Assembly (NCBI GenBank): GCA_947627745.1
Contig: CANQXH010000007.1
Span: forward strand, 1-47,041
Length of the DNA: 47,041 nucleotides
From: an uncultured Oscillospiraceae bacterium
Lineage (GTDB): Bacteria; Bacillota; Clostridia; Oscillospirales; Oscillospiraceae
Direction: 5' to 3'
In this document: one piece after another, positions 29,455-36,666 of the stretch
Layout: every line of letters begins with the position of its first letter
How positions within the stretch are numbered: the stretch's first letter is position 1
Translations under genes and position numbers: made by a program
The notes under the pieces: generated by a model
What the model was told of the DNA's origin: nothing
Database searches by the model: none
The model's input: the letters and a program-made list of their open reading frames with translations, nothing else

Positions 29455-29483
29455 AGTATATCACGCGACCGTTTAAAAAGCAA
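29455..29483 (-). promoter_or_regulatory. promoter of the deacetylase-like gene
   Basis: On the minus strand TTGCTT (29478-29483), 17 bases, TATACT (29455-29460), with TG one base ahead of the -10. Confidence 0.75.
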
Positions 29484-29571
29484 GTCGAAACCGGGGGGTT
29501 TTCCCTGGTTTTTCCGGTCCAGCACCGAAAAAATGCCGAAAAACAGGCGCCGGAAGGGAAAAAGCCGGGCC

Positions 29572-30459
29572 TTACCGCCGAATGGCAAACTCCACCGGCT
29601 GAGACGCGGGCTGCTCCAGAAGCTCCGGATGGGTCAGCAGTTCCCGAACCAGGGCCACGGTGCCGGAATAGTAGTAGCCGTCGGCGATCCGCTCGTCCAG
29701 CGTCACTCCCAGGGGCAGCACCTGGTGAACGTCCGCCTGCCCGTCGGGGCCGTAGTCCGCGGTGTAGTGGATCCGGCCCACCACCACGAAGCAGGAGTTG
29801 GTGCCCCAGTTGACCAGATGGTGATAGCCGCAGTTCAGGCCGATGGAACCCAGGTTGCTCAAAAAAACCGCCGCGTGATTGGGATCGGTGGCGATCATAT
29901 CCTGGGGCGCCATGCCGAATTTGTCCAGCCAGCGGACAAATTTCACGATCCCGACGGTGACGAAGTGGGGCAGCTTCACCAGCAGGTCCATGGCGCCGGT
30001 GGAGGCGTCCTTCACGTCCTCCCGGCGGGTGGCGTGGATCACGTCCAGGATCTTCTGGTGGTAGGTATCGATGGTGTCCCCGGGTTCCATTTCCAGGAAG
30101 GCCAGCCCTTCCTCGGACTTGTCCTCAAATTTCTTCTTCACCACAAAGGCCACGGTCACGTTGTTCCGCTGGTAGAGCTTGTTGTTGCAGATGAACCGGT
30201 TCATTCTGGGCCGAAGGATGAAGGCCCGGGCGATGGCGGCGCTGACCAGATGGAAGTAGGTGTAGCGGTCGTCGTGGGGCAGGTCCTTGTTCTTCTTTTC
30301 CAGATAGGCGTCCAGGGGCCGCAGGTCCACGTCGATGCTGACGTAAGCCTCGTTGTCCGCCCGGTTGGGCATCAGCGGCGGCATGATCTGATGCAGCGCC
30401 GGCAGGTCTCGGAGCCAGACGGCGTCCCGCCGGTCGCCCCGCTTGTGTTTTTGGGTCAT
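29572..30459 (-). CDS. stand-alone E2-like acyltransferase domain, catalytic His replaced
   Basis: This 295-residue protein is built like the catalytic core of 2-oxoacid dehydrogenase E2 subunits and chloramphenicol acetyltransferase. Visible marks are YFHLVSAAIARAFILRPRMNRF, VAFVVKKKF, AAVFLSNLGSIGLNCGYHHLVNWGTN and a final DERIADG. It has no lipoyl or subunit-binding domain, and no E1 or E3 gene is nearby. The catalytic D-H-R-x-x-D-G reads D-E-R-I-A-D-G, so Glu256 (29692-29694) replaces the essential His. ATG at 30459 is preceded by AAGGAG. It may still bind an acyl-CoA or act on another substrate; the role is unknown. Confidence 0.78.
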   Translation of the reverse strand: MTQKHKRGDRRDAVWLRDLPALHQIMPPLMPNRADNEAYVSIDVDLRPLDAYLEKKNKDLPHDDRYTYFHLVSAAIARAFILRPRMNRFICNNKLYQRNNVTVAFVVKKKFEDKSEEGLAFLEMEPGDTIDTYHQKILDVIHATRREDVKDASTGAMDLLVKLPHFVTVGIVKFVRWLDKFGMAPQDMIATDPNHAAVFLSNLGSIGLNCGYHHLVNWGTNSCFVVVGRIHYTADYGPDGQADVHQVLPLGVTLDERIADGYYYSGTVALVRELLTHPELLEQPASQPVEFAIRR

Positions 30460-30484
30460 GGTGCTTCGTCTCCTTCCAGGGCCC

Positions 30485-30513
30485 ATCATACCAGAAAAAG
30501 GAACAAATTGCAA
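30485..30513 (-). promoter_or_regulatory. promoter of the E2-like gene
   Basis: On the minus strand TTGCAA (30508-30513), 17 bases, TATGAT (30485-30490) with a TGG extension. Confidence 0.72.
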
Positions 30514-30535
30514 TCCCTTTTCCCAAGTTGAGCTA

Positions 30536-30563
30536 TTGACAAATCCTTAAATCGGCGTATAAT
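30536..30563 (+). promoter_or_regulatory. promoter of the PTS IIC gene
   Basis: Full consensus TTGACA (30536-30541) and TATAAT (30558-30563) with a 16-base spacer; it is divergent from the E2-like promoter, with the two -35 boxes 22 bases apart. Confidence 0.85.
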
Positions 30564-30593
30564 GTGTGAAAAAAAGCCGGGGAGGCTGTCAAA

Positions 30594-31691
30594 ATGGAAA
30601 AGCTGCGGGCATTTCTGCGGCGGAAGGACATTGTTTTTTCCGCCAAGCGGTACGGGATCGACGCCCTGGGGGCCATGGCCCAGGGCCTGTTCTGCTCCCT
30701 GCTGGTGGGCACCATCGTCAAGACCCTGGGCCAGCAGCTGGGGCTGGAATTTCTGGTCCAGGTGGGGGACTTTGCCTCGTCCATGAGCGGGGCGGCCATG
30801 GCGGTGGCCATCGGCTACGCCTTGAAGGCCCCGGCCATGGTCCTGTTCTCCCTGGCCACCGTGGGCTATGCCGCCAACGCCCTGGGCTCCACGACCTTGT
30901 CCGGCGGCAGCGGCGCCGGGGGCCCTCTGGCGGTGCTGTTTATCGCCATTGTGGCGGCGGAGTGCGGCAAGGCCGTGAGCAAGGAGACCAAGGTGGATAT
31001 TTTGGTGACCCCCCTGGTGACCATCCTGGTGGGGGTGGGCCTCTCCGTCTGGTGGGCCCCGGCCATTGGCACGGCGGCCTCCGCCGTGGGGAATTTCATC
31101 CAGTGGGCCACGGTCCTGCAGCCCTTCTGGATGGGCATCCTGGTGTCCGTGGCGGTGGGTATGGCCCTGACCCTGCCCATTTCCTCCGCCGCCATCTGCG
31201 CCGCCCTGAAGCTGACAGGCCTGGCCGGCGGCGCGGCGGTGGCGGGGTGCTGCGCCAATATGGTAGGCTTTGCCGTGCTGTCCTTCCGGGAGAACCGGTG
31301 GGGCGGCCTGGTGAGCCAGGGCCTGGGCACCTCCATGCTGCAAATGCCCAACATTCTGAAAAATCCCCGGGTCTGGCTCCCGGCGATCCTCACCTCCGCC
31401 ATCACCGGCCCCCTGGCCACCTGCGTGTTCCACCTGGAGATGAACGGCCCGCCGGTGTCCGCCGGCATGGGCACCTGCGGCCTGGTGGGGCAGATCGGGG
31501 TCCTCACCGGCTGGGTGGCCCCCAGCGCCGAGGCCGTGTCCGCCGGCGCGGCGGCCATTTCCCCCACCTTTTTCGATTATCTGGGCCTGGTCCTGATTTC
31601 CTTCGTCCTTCCGGCCCTTCTGTGCTGGGCCTTCGGCTTTCTCTTCCGGAAGCTGGGCTGGATCAAGCTGGGGGACCTGAAGCTGGATTGA
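30594..31691 (+). CDS. PTS sugar transporter subunit IIC-like membrane protein (orphan)
   Basis: This 365-residue, strongly hydrophobic protein of about nine or ten helices fits the PTS_EIIC_2 (PfoR-like) family. It shows the opening KRYGIDALGAMAQGLFCSLLVGTI, repeated glycine-rich hairpins (GSTTLSGGSGAGGPLA), ALTLPISSAAICAAL and a late NGPPVSAGMGTCGLVGQ. No IIA, IIB or HPr gene is nearby. The family includes clostridial PfoR, first described as a toxin regulator, and other members of unknown substrate. GGGGAGG precedes the ATG. A GNAT gene follows 19 bases later and is likely co-transcribed. Confidence 0.82.
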   Translation: MEKLRAFLRRKDIVFSAKRYGIDALGAMAQGLFCSLLVGTIVKTLGQQLGLEFLVQVGDFASSMSGAAMAVAIGYALKAPAMVLFSLATVGYAANALGSTTLSGGSGAGGPLAVLFIAIVAAECGKAVSKETKVDILVTPLVTILVGVGLSVWWAPAIGTAASAVGNFIQWATVLQPFWMGILVSVAVGMALTLPISSAAICAALKLTGLAGGAAVAGCCANMVGFAVLSFRENRWGGLVSQGLGTSMLQMPNILKNPRVWLPAILTSAITGPLATCVFHLEMNGPPVSAGMGTCGLVGQIGVLTGWVAPSAEAVSAGAAAISPTFFDYLGLVLISFVLPALLCWAFGFLFRKLGWIKLGDLKLD

Positions 31692-31710
31692 CCGCCGGGA
31701 GGGGACGAGG

Positions 31711-32157
31711 ATGGTAACGCTGCGGCACTTTGCCCCGTCCGACGCGCCCGCTTTACGGGAGGCCCAGGGCGGCGGATACAGCCTGGAAGAGACGGAGGAG
31801 TTGATTCGCGCCTGGAATACCCAGGAATTTCAGGGCCGGTATTTTGAAATGTTCGCTGTTCTTAGCGGCGGGCGGATCGTGGGCGAAATCTCCCTGTTTT
31901 GCCATTCACCCAGCGTTCTGGAGCTGGGGCCGGAGATTTTCCCAGCCTTTCGGCATCAGGGCTTTGGCCGGGCCGCTCTGTCGCTGGCCCTGGACGAGGC
32001 CAAAAAGAGGGGCTTCAAAATCGCTGCCCAGCAGGTGCGGCGGGACAATCTTGCCAGCATCGCCCTGCATAACAGCCTGGGCTTTGAAACCGACGGCTAT
32101 GTGTACCGCAATCAAAAGGGCCGCGAAGTGCTCCTGTTCCTAAAGCCCCTCTTTTGA
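31711..32157 (+). CDS. GNAT family N-acetyltransferase
   Basis: This 148-residue acetyltransferase has the GNAT fold: beta strand MVTLRHFAPSDAPAL, IVGEISLF, an acetyl-CoA loop in the FRHQGFGRAALSLAL region (consensus R/Q-x-x-G-x-G/A) and the closing NLASIALHNSLGFETDG. The acceptor cannot be deduced. GGGAGGGGACGAGG precedes the ATG at 31711, 19 bases from the PTS IIC stop. Confidence 0.9.
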   Translation: MVTLRHFAPSDAPALREAQGGGYSLEETEELIRAWNTQEFQGRYFEMFAVLSGGRIVGEISLFCHSPSVLELGPEIFPAFRHQGFGRAALSLALDEAKKRGFKIAAQQVRRDNLASIALHNSLGFETDGYVYRNQKGREVLLFLKPLF

Positions 32158-32193
32158 CGGTTCCTTACAAATCAGCGGCTTTCCAACAGATCG

Positions 32194-32230
32194 CCCCGCG
32201 CCGGATTCCCGGCGCGGGGTGGTCATTTTT
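32194..32230 (+). terminator. terminator after the GNAT gene
   Basis: A strong 11-bp stem (32194-32204 with 32209-32219), extendable to 16 bp with wobble pairs, is followed by CATTTTTATTT. It also lies between convergent genes. Confidence 0.85.
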
Positions 32231-32301
32231 ATTTCCTCCTAACCCGTCTTGCCGAACAGCTTCCCATTCGACCTTTTCCAGTTCAGCCGCCCTGATGTCT
32301 C

Positions 32302-32652
32302 CTATTTCGTCAGCCCAAAGCTGATGTCCAGCAGGGTCTCGATCTCCTGCCGGGAAGCGGTGCCGTCCAGCAGGACGCTGATCCAGTGTTCCTTGTTCAT
32401 GTGGTAGGCGGGGGCGAATCCCGGCCGGCCCAGGTAGGAGCCCAGCAGCAGCGGCCCGCATTTGACGTCCACCACATCCACGGACCCCTCCCCGGGCAGC
32501 CCCAGGCGGCTCCTGGGTACGTCCATCACCAGGGCGAACCACTTGCCGCTGGGCCGGCGGAGGACGCAGTATTGGGGATATTTTTTCCACAGATAGGCGG
32601 CCTCCGCCCCGTATTGGGTCTGGGCCAGGGCCAAAAGCGCCTCCCGGGTCAA
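32302..32652 (-). CDS. MmcQ/YjbR family protein
   Basis: This 116-residue protein fits the MmcQ/YjbR family of CyaY-like fold: YLWKKYPQYCVLRRPSGKWFALVMDV, then VDVVDVKCGPLLLGSYL and the closing HMNKEHWISVLLDG. The family is often labelled DNA-binding, but its true function is not established. The start is TTG at 32652, overlapping the mtnN stop by four bases (TTGA), with GGCGGAGGC ahead of it. It is the third gene of the luxS operon. Confidence 0.8.
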   Translation of the reverse strand: MTREALLALAQTQYGAEAAYLWKKYPQYCVLRRPSGKWFALVMDVPRSRLGLPGEGSVDVVDVKCGPLLLGSYLGRPGFAPAYHMNKEHWISVLLDGTASRQEIETLLDISFGLTK

Positions 32653-33362
32653 GCCTCCGCCTCAGCCTCGGCCATCCGCTGGGCCACACCCATGGCCACG
32701 GCGGCGCACCGCCGGGCGGCGGCGGCCTCAAAAGTGGGGTAGTCCACTTCCGCGCCGCTGTCGGCCTTGTCGGAGATGGCCCGGAGAATGACGAAGGGCA
32801 CCTGGTTTACATAAGCCGCCTGGGCAATGCCGGCCCCCTCCATTTCGGTGCACAGGCCGCTGGTAAGGGTGACGATGGCGCTTTTCCGCTCCTCCCGGCT
32901 GACGAACAGATCCCCGCTGGCCACCCGGCCCACCTTCACATGGCCGGGATGGACCGCCTCGGCGGCGGCGAAGGCGTAGGCCAGCATCGTCTCGTCGGCG
33001 GGGAAGGCCGGAGGCATCCCCGGCACCTGGCCCTGGGGGTAGCCGAAGTGGGTGCAGTCAAAGTCGTGGTACACGGCGTCCTGGCTCACCACCAGATCCC
33101 CGATGTCCAGGTCCGGGCAGAGGGACCCGGCGATGCCGGTGTTCACCAGGTGGGTGACGCCAAAGCAGTCGATGAGGATCTGAGCGCAGAGGGCAGCGTT
33201 GACCTTGCCCACGCCGCACCGGGCCACCACGGCCTGCTGGCCCTGGAGAGAGCCCAGGAAGAAGGGCATGCCCGCCTTGGTTGTCTCCGTCAGTCCCACC
33301 ATTTGTTCCTTCAGAAGGGCCACCTCGATGTCCATGGCCCCGATGATTCCAAGAATTGACAT
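32649..33362 (-). CDS. mtnN: 5'-methylthioadenosine/S-adenosylhomocysteine nucleosidase
   Basis: The enzyme (237 residues) cleaves adenine from SAH and MTA, feeding S-ribosylhomocysteine to LuxS. It shows the opening ILGIIGAMDIEVALLKEQM, VNTGIAGSLCPDLDIGDLVVS, FVSREERKSAIVTLTSGLCTEMEGAG and VILRAISDKAD, which holds the catalytic Asp. Two ATGs are possible: 33368, overlapping the luxS stop by four bases, and 33362. The second has AGGAG at a seven-base spacing and gives the normal N-terminus, so it is preferred. It sits between luxS and yjbR in one operon. Confidence 0.96.
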   Translation of the reverse strand: MSILGIIGAMDIEVALLKEQMVGLTETTKAGMPFFLGSLQGQQAVVARCGVGKVNAALCAQILIDCFGVTHLVNTGIAGSLCPDLDIGDLVVSQDAVYHDFDCTHFGYPQGQVPGMPPAFPADETMLAYAFAAAEAVHPGHVKVGRVASGDLFVSREERKSAIVTLTSGLCTEMEGAGIAQAAYVNQVPFVILRAISDKADSGAEVDYPTFEAAAARRCAAVAMGVAQRMAEAEAEA

Positions 33363-33364
33363 GT

Positions 33365-33847
33365 TCATACTCCTTTCGGGTAGACGCTGTGAGCCTCGTC
33401 CAAATTTTCCAAAATGTCCACATACCGCCCGGCCCAGTATTTGGCCATGGGCAGGTTCATGTCCAGATAGTTTCCGCAGTCGGCGGGGCTGGCACCGGGG
33501 ATGGGCCCGTCGTAGTCCCGGATGAAGCGGAAGCAGGCGGTGACCAGTGGCGCGGCGTCCAGAGCCTCCAGATCCCCGGCCAGGAGCAGGTAGAACCCGG
33601 TCCGGCAGCCCATGGGGCCGAAGTAGAGCACCCGGTCCTTCCACGCCGGGTCGTTCCGCAGGTAGGTTGCCGCCAGATGCTCGATGGCGTGGACTTCGGC
33701 GGTATTCATCACCGGCTCCTTGTTGGGCCGGGTGAGCCGGAGATCGAAGGTGGTGACGGTTTCCGCGCCCACTTTGTCCTTCCGGGAGACGTAGAGTCCC
33801 GGCAGCAGCCGGAGATGGTCGATGGTAAAGCTGGTGATTTTTTCCAT
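33365..33847 (-). CDS. luxS: S-ribosylhomocysteine lyase
   Basis: LuxS (160 residues) converts S-ribosylhomocysteine to homocysteine and DPD, the AI-2 precursor. The metal motif is intact: His53, Glu56, His57 in AEVHAIEHLAATYLRN and a later Cys in CGNYLDMNL. The catalytic Cys81 is in FGPMGCRTGFYL. ATG at 33847 is fixed by AAGGAGG six bases upstream. With mtnN directly behind, the operon recycles SAH and can produce AI-2. No AI-2 transporter (lsr) is nearby, so a purely metabolic role is as likely as signalling. Confidence 0.97.
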   Translation of the reverse strand: MEKITSFTIDHLRLLPGLYVSRKDKVGAETVTTFDLRLTRPNKEPVMNTAEVHAIEHLAATYLRNDPAWKDRVLYFGPMGCRTGFYLLLAGDLEALDAAPLVTACFRFIRDYDGPIPGASPADCGNYLDMNLPMAKYWAGRYVDILENLDEAHSVYPKGV

Positions 33848-33872
33848 AGGGTGCCTCCTTGGTTTTTTCTTC

Positions 33873-33901
33873 ATTCTAGCGCAAAACCCGCCAAAAGGCA
33901 A
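33873..33901 (-). promoter_or_regulatory. promoter of the luxS-mtnN-yjbR operon
   Basis: On the minus strand TTGCCT (33896-33901), 17 bases, TAGAAT (33873-33878); the leader would be only about 20 bases, too short for a SAM or SAH riboswitch. Confidence 0.65.
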
Positions 33902-33912
33902 GCAAAATCAAG

Positions 33913-33950
33913 CCCAACCGGCGGTTGTTTTGAGTCAACCGCCGGTTGGG
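33913..33950. promoter_or_regulatory. paired 13-bp dyads between luxS and the XRE-LiaF gene
   Basis: CAACCGGCGGTTG (33915-33927) and CAACCGCCGGTTG (33936-33948) are each near-perfect palindromes around one central base. They are reverse complements of each other and their centres are exactly 21 bp apart. Together they form a 15-bp inverted repeat with an 8-base spacer. They lie upstream of both divergent start sites, so they act as DNA, not RNA. The likely role is an operator for a dimer-of-dimers, possibly the adjacent XRE protein. Confidence 0.65.
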
Positions 33951-34007
33951 AGTGGAAAAGAAGAAATTTAACAAATAATTGATAGCTTTTTCCCCCATTT
34001 TATGGCA

Positions 34008-34016
34008 TGATATACC
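34008..34016 (+). promoter_or_regulatory. extended -10 promoter of the XRE-LiaF gene
   Basis: TGATATACC forms an extended -10 about 27 bases ahead of the ATG. No convincing -35 is seen, which would fit a need for activation or weak expression. Confidence 0.45.
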
Positions 34017-34042
34017 CATCGAATCGCAAGGAGGGAATTACC

Positions 34043-35086
34043 ATGGATATGGGTAAACGCATCGCCCAGCGGCGCAAGGAGCTGGGCTGGACCCAGGATC
34101 AGCTGGCGGAGAAGCTGGGCGTCACCGCCCAGGCGGTGAGCAAATGGGAAAACGATCAGTCCTGCCCGGACATTGCCACGCTGCCGGCGTTGGCGGATCT
34201 GCTGGGCCTTTCCGTGGACGAGCTGCTGGGCCGGGCGCCCAAGGAGCCGGTCCATGAGGGCCAGGTGGAGCAGCCGGAGAGCTTTGAGTTCAAAAGCGGC
34301 GGCGGCACCGGCAAGGTGACGGTGGGAAACGGCAAGGTCTCCTTCACCTGGGACTCCGGGAAGGTGGCGGCCCTGGCGGCGGCGGTGTGGATTCTGCTGA
34401 CGGGGGTGCTGCTGGCGGCGGCGGAGATGTTCAGCCAAAAGGCAAGTTTTTGGGCCATCCTCTGGCCCACGGCGCTGCTGGTCTTCGGCGGGGCGTACAT
34501 GCTGCGCAGGTTCACCGTTCTCCGGCTGGGGGTGACCCTGGCGGGGCTGTATTTTCTGGTGAGCAATTTGGGCATCCTGCCGGAATGGCTGGAAAACAAG
34601 AACTTTTTGATGCCCCTGCTGCTGGTGCTGCTGGGTCTGGGCCTGCTGGTGGATGTGCTTCGCCGGGCCCGCAAGCCCATGGTGGTCTTCTCCTATGACG
34701 GAAGTAGACGGGACCGGAGTGCCCAGGGCTACCAGGTGAGCGCCGACGGGACCCATTTCACCTGCTCCGGGTCCTTTTCGGAGAATACCTGGCGGGTGGA
34801 CCTGCCGGTGCTGGCCGGCGGGACCATGGACACCTCCTTTGGGGACTATACCCTGGACCTGAGCGGGGTCCGGACCCTGGCGGAGGACTGCCACATCCGG
34901 GTGGCGGGATCCTTTGGGGAGACCACGATCCTGGTACCCCGGCGGTTCGCCGTCTGTTTTGGGCAGCGGAACGCCTCCTTCGGGGCCTGCCAGGAGGTGG
35001 GGGCGCCGGACCCGGAGCCGGAGGGGATCCTGATCCTGGACGCCAATGTGAGCTTCGGGGATCTGACGGTGCGGTATCTGCCCTGA
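34043..35086 (+). CDS. XRE-type DNA-binding domain fused to membrane helices and a LiaF-like domain
   Basis: The 347-residue protein has three parts. Residues 1-63 are an XRE helix-turn-helix (RIAQRRKELGWTQDQLAEKL, then VTAQAVSKWENDQSCPD). Residues about 108-204 hold four membrane helices. Residues about 240-347 form a C-terminal domain of repeated beta strands (MDTSFGDYTLDLSG, IRVAGSFGETTILVP, ILDANVSFGDLTVRYLP) resembling the LiaF C-terminal domain that responds to cell-wall stress. It is thus a likely membrane-tethered transcription regulator, sensing the envelope and binding DNA directly. ATG at 34043 has AAGGAGGG seven bases upstream. A VanZ-family gene follows. Confidence 0.82.
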   Translation: MDMGKRIAQRRKELGWTQDQLAEKLGVTAQAVSKWENDQSCPDIATLPALADLLGLSVDELLGRAPKEPVHEGQVEQPESFEFKSGGGTGKVTVGNGKVSFTWDSGKVAALAAAVWILLTGVLLAAAEMFSQKASFWAILWPTALLVFGGAYMLRRFTVLRLGVTLAGLYFLVSNLGILPEWLENKNFLMPLLLVLLGLGLLVDVLRRARKPMVVFSYDGSRRDRSAQGYQVSADGTHFTCSGSFSENTWRVDLPVLAGGTMDTSFGDYTLDLSGVRTLAEDCHIRVAGSFGETTILVPRRFAVCFGQRNASFGACQEVGAPDPEPEGILILDANVSFGDLTVRYLP

Positions 35087-35144
35087 TGAGGGCTGGATGC
35101 CGACCAGCCACCCTTTCCATGCAAAATCTTCATAAAATCTTAAT

Positions 35145-35173
35145 TTGACATAACACCCGTCCTGTGGGATAAT
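35145..35173 (+). promoter_or_regulatory. promoter of the VanZ-family gene
   Basis: Consensus TTGACA (35145-35150), 17 bases, GATAAT (35168-35173). The start codon lies about 27 bases downstream with only a weak ribosome site. Confidence 0.78.
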
Positions 35174-35198
35174 CACCCCGAAAGGATGGGTGTTTTTC
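35153..35198 (+). terminator. terminator of the XRE-LiaF gene, overlapping the next promoter
   Basis: ACACCCGTCCT (35153-35163) pairs with AGGATGGGTGT (35183-35193), 11 bp with one G-U, and is followed by TTTTC. The left arm lies between the -35 and -10 of the VanZ-gene promoter, so only read-through RNA from upstream can form it. Confidence 0.5.
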
Positions 35199-35199
35199 T

Positions 35200-36594
35200 A
35201 TGCCGGAATTTGTCAAATTGCTGTTTTCGTACCTATTCGACACCGCGATTCCTGCGCTAATTGCAGCGGCAGTTGCATGGGGCGGGGTGGCGTGCTACAA
35301 TATTATGTCAACCAAGAGAGGCACGGCCAAAATCTCCATCCCCCGGGGGCTGGGGATGGCCGCCCTGGCGGCCTACCTGGCGGTGGTGCTGTCGGTGACG
35401 GTGTTGCAGCGAAGCCCCGAGCCCACCGGCAGCATGAGTTATGTAAACTATTATCTGTTCCTGGCCTGGCGGGAGGCCTGGAATCAGTTCACCCTCCGGA
35501 CTTGGCTGAACATCTTTTTAAATATTGCCCTGTTCGTGCCCCTGGGGGCGCTGCTTCCCCTGCTGTGGCGGCGGCTGCGGAAATGGTATCTGGTCTTTGG
35601 GATCGGCCTGGGGTTCTGCCTGGCGCTGGAGGTCGTCCAGTTTTTCACCGGCCGGGGGCTGGCGGATGTGGACGACGTGTTCACCAACTGCCTGGGGACC
35701 ATGCTGGGCTACTGGTGCGTGATGATCTTCCTGGCCCCGGGGAAGGGGCGGCTGGGGTATCTGCTGGGGCCGGGGGCCTTTATCCTGGCCATGGCGGTCC
35801 TGTTCGGCGGCTATGCTTTGCAGGATTACGGAAATTTGCCAGGGGCGCCGGTGTACCGCTTCTCCACCAAGGGCTTTAACTGGGACCTGCAGTGCGATTT
35901 GACGGGGCCGGAGACTGCCCAGGTTTACGTCTTCACTCCGCCGGACCACGCCGCCTGCGACGCCATGGCCCAGGGCTTTGAGGGAAAGCTGGGGATCGAC
36001 CGGGAGAAAACCGAGCATTTTGACTGGGAATACTATGACGACGGGGCCTGGTATTCCGACCACCAGGGCTATGATCTTTATATCTACTACATCGACGGCA
36101 GCTACGATCTGCGCTGCCGGCCAATGGATTTGGATCTTTCGGAGGAGGGCGCCCAGGAGACCAGGGAGGACCTGCTGGCCCAGCTGGCGGAACTGGGCAT
36201 TGACCTGCCGGAGACGGCGGCGATGACCTACGAGGGGGACGGGCGGCACAGCTTCACCGTTCCGCCCACCGTGACCGGGACGGAGGCCGTCACCGGCACT
36301 TTGGAATGTACCGTCCAGGCCGGGACCGTGACCCGGGTGGAGAGCAGTCTGGTCCGCCTGACCCCCTACCGGGAGGCCGCCATTCTATCCCCCCAGGAGG
36401 CCTACGAGAAGCTGACCCGGGGGGACTTTGGGGGCAATTACTGGCTCAGTGGCAGCCGGACTTTCGCCGCCGTCACCGCCTGGGAGCTGGACTACCGGCC
36501 GGACACCAAGGGCTATTACCAGCCGGTGTATCTGTTCCACCTGGTCCTGGAAGGCGGGGCGGAGACGGAGGCCATGGTCCCGGCGCTGAAATAA
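35200..36594 (+). CDS. VanZ family membrane protein with C-terminal extracellular domain
   Basis: This 464-residue protein begins with a VanZ domain of about five helices (residues 1-210). The domain carries the family patterns LNIFLNIALFVPLGALLPLL, LEVVQFFTGRGLADVDDV and FTNCLGTMLGYW. The remaining 250 residues, after a last helix near 195-212, are a soluble outside domain, mostly beta by pattern and rich in acidic and aromatic residues. I do not recognise that part. VanZ proteins are linked to teicoplanin tolerance in enterococci, but most chromosomal copies have unknown roles. ATG at 35200 has only a weak upstream site. Confidence 0.82.
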   Translation: MPEFVKLLFSYLFDTAIPALIAAAVAWGGVACYNIMSTKRGTAKISIPRGLGMAALAAYLAVVLSVTVLQRSPEPTGSMSYVNYYLFLAWREAWNQFTLRTWLNIFLNIALFVPLGALLPLLWRRLRKWYLVFGIGLGFCLALEVVQFFTGRGLADVDDVFTNCLGTMLGYWCVMIFLAPGKGRLGYLLGPGAFILAMAVLFGGYALQDYGNLPGAPVYRFSTKGFNWDLQCDLTGPETAQVYVFTPPDHAACDAMAQGFEGKLGIDREKTEHFDWEYYDDGAWYSDHQGYDLYIYYIDGSYDLRCRPMDLDLSEEGAQETREDLLAQLAELGIDLPETAAMTYEGDGRHSFTVPPTVTGTEAVTGTLECTVQAGTVTRVESSLVRLTPYREAAILSPQEAYEKLTRGDFGGNYWLSGSRTFAAVTAWELDYRPDTKGYYQPVYLFHLVLEGGAETEAMVPALK

Positions 36595-36608
36595 TCGTAA
36601 TAATCGTA
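36591..36608 (+). repeat. tandem 9-bp repeat
   Basis: ATAATCGTA occurs twice in tandem (36591-36599, 36600-36608), overlapping the stop codon of the VanZ gene and just upstream of a hairpin. Two units only; it may be a binding site or chance. Confidence 0.4.
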
Positions 36609-36616
36609 TATTTTTT

Positions 36617-36661
36617 CCCTCCACGGTCAAGAATGTACTTACATTTTTTACCATGGAGGGG
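36617..36661 (+). promoter_or_regulatory. leader hairpin covering the ribosome binding site
   Basis: CCCTCCACGGT (36617-36627) pairs with ACCATGGAGGG (36650-36660) with one C/A mismatch. The right arm contains the GGAGGG ribosome site of the gene that starts at 36667. If formed, it would hide the site. Confidence 0.5.
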
Positions 36662-36666
36662 ATTTT

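Noticed and set aside
33848..33872. SAM or SAH riboswitch ahead of luxS-mtnN
   Set aside because: The predicted leader is only about 20 bases, too short for any known class.
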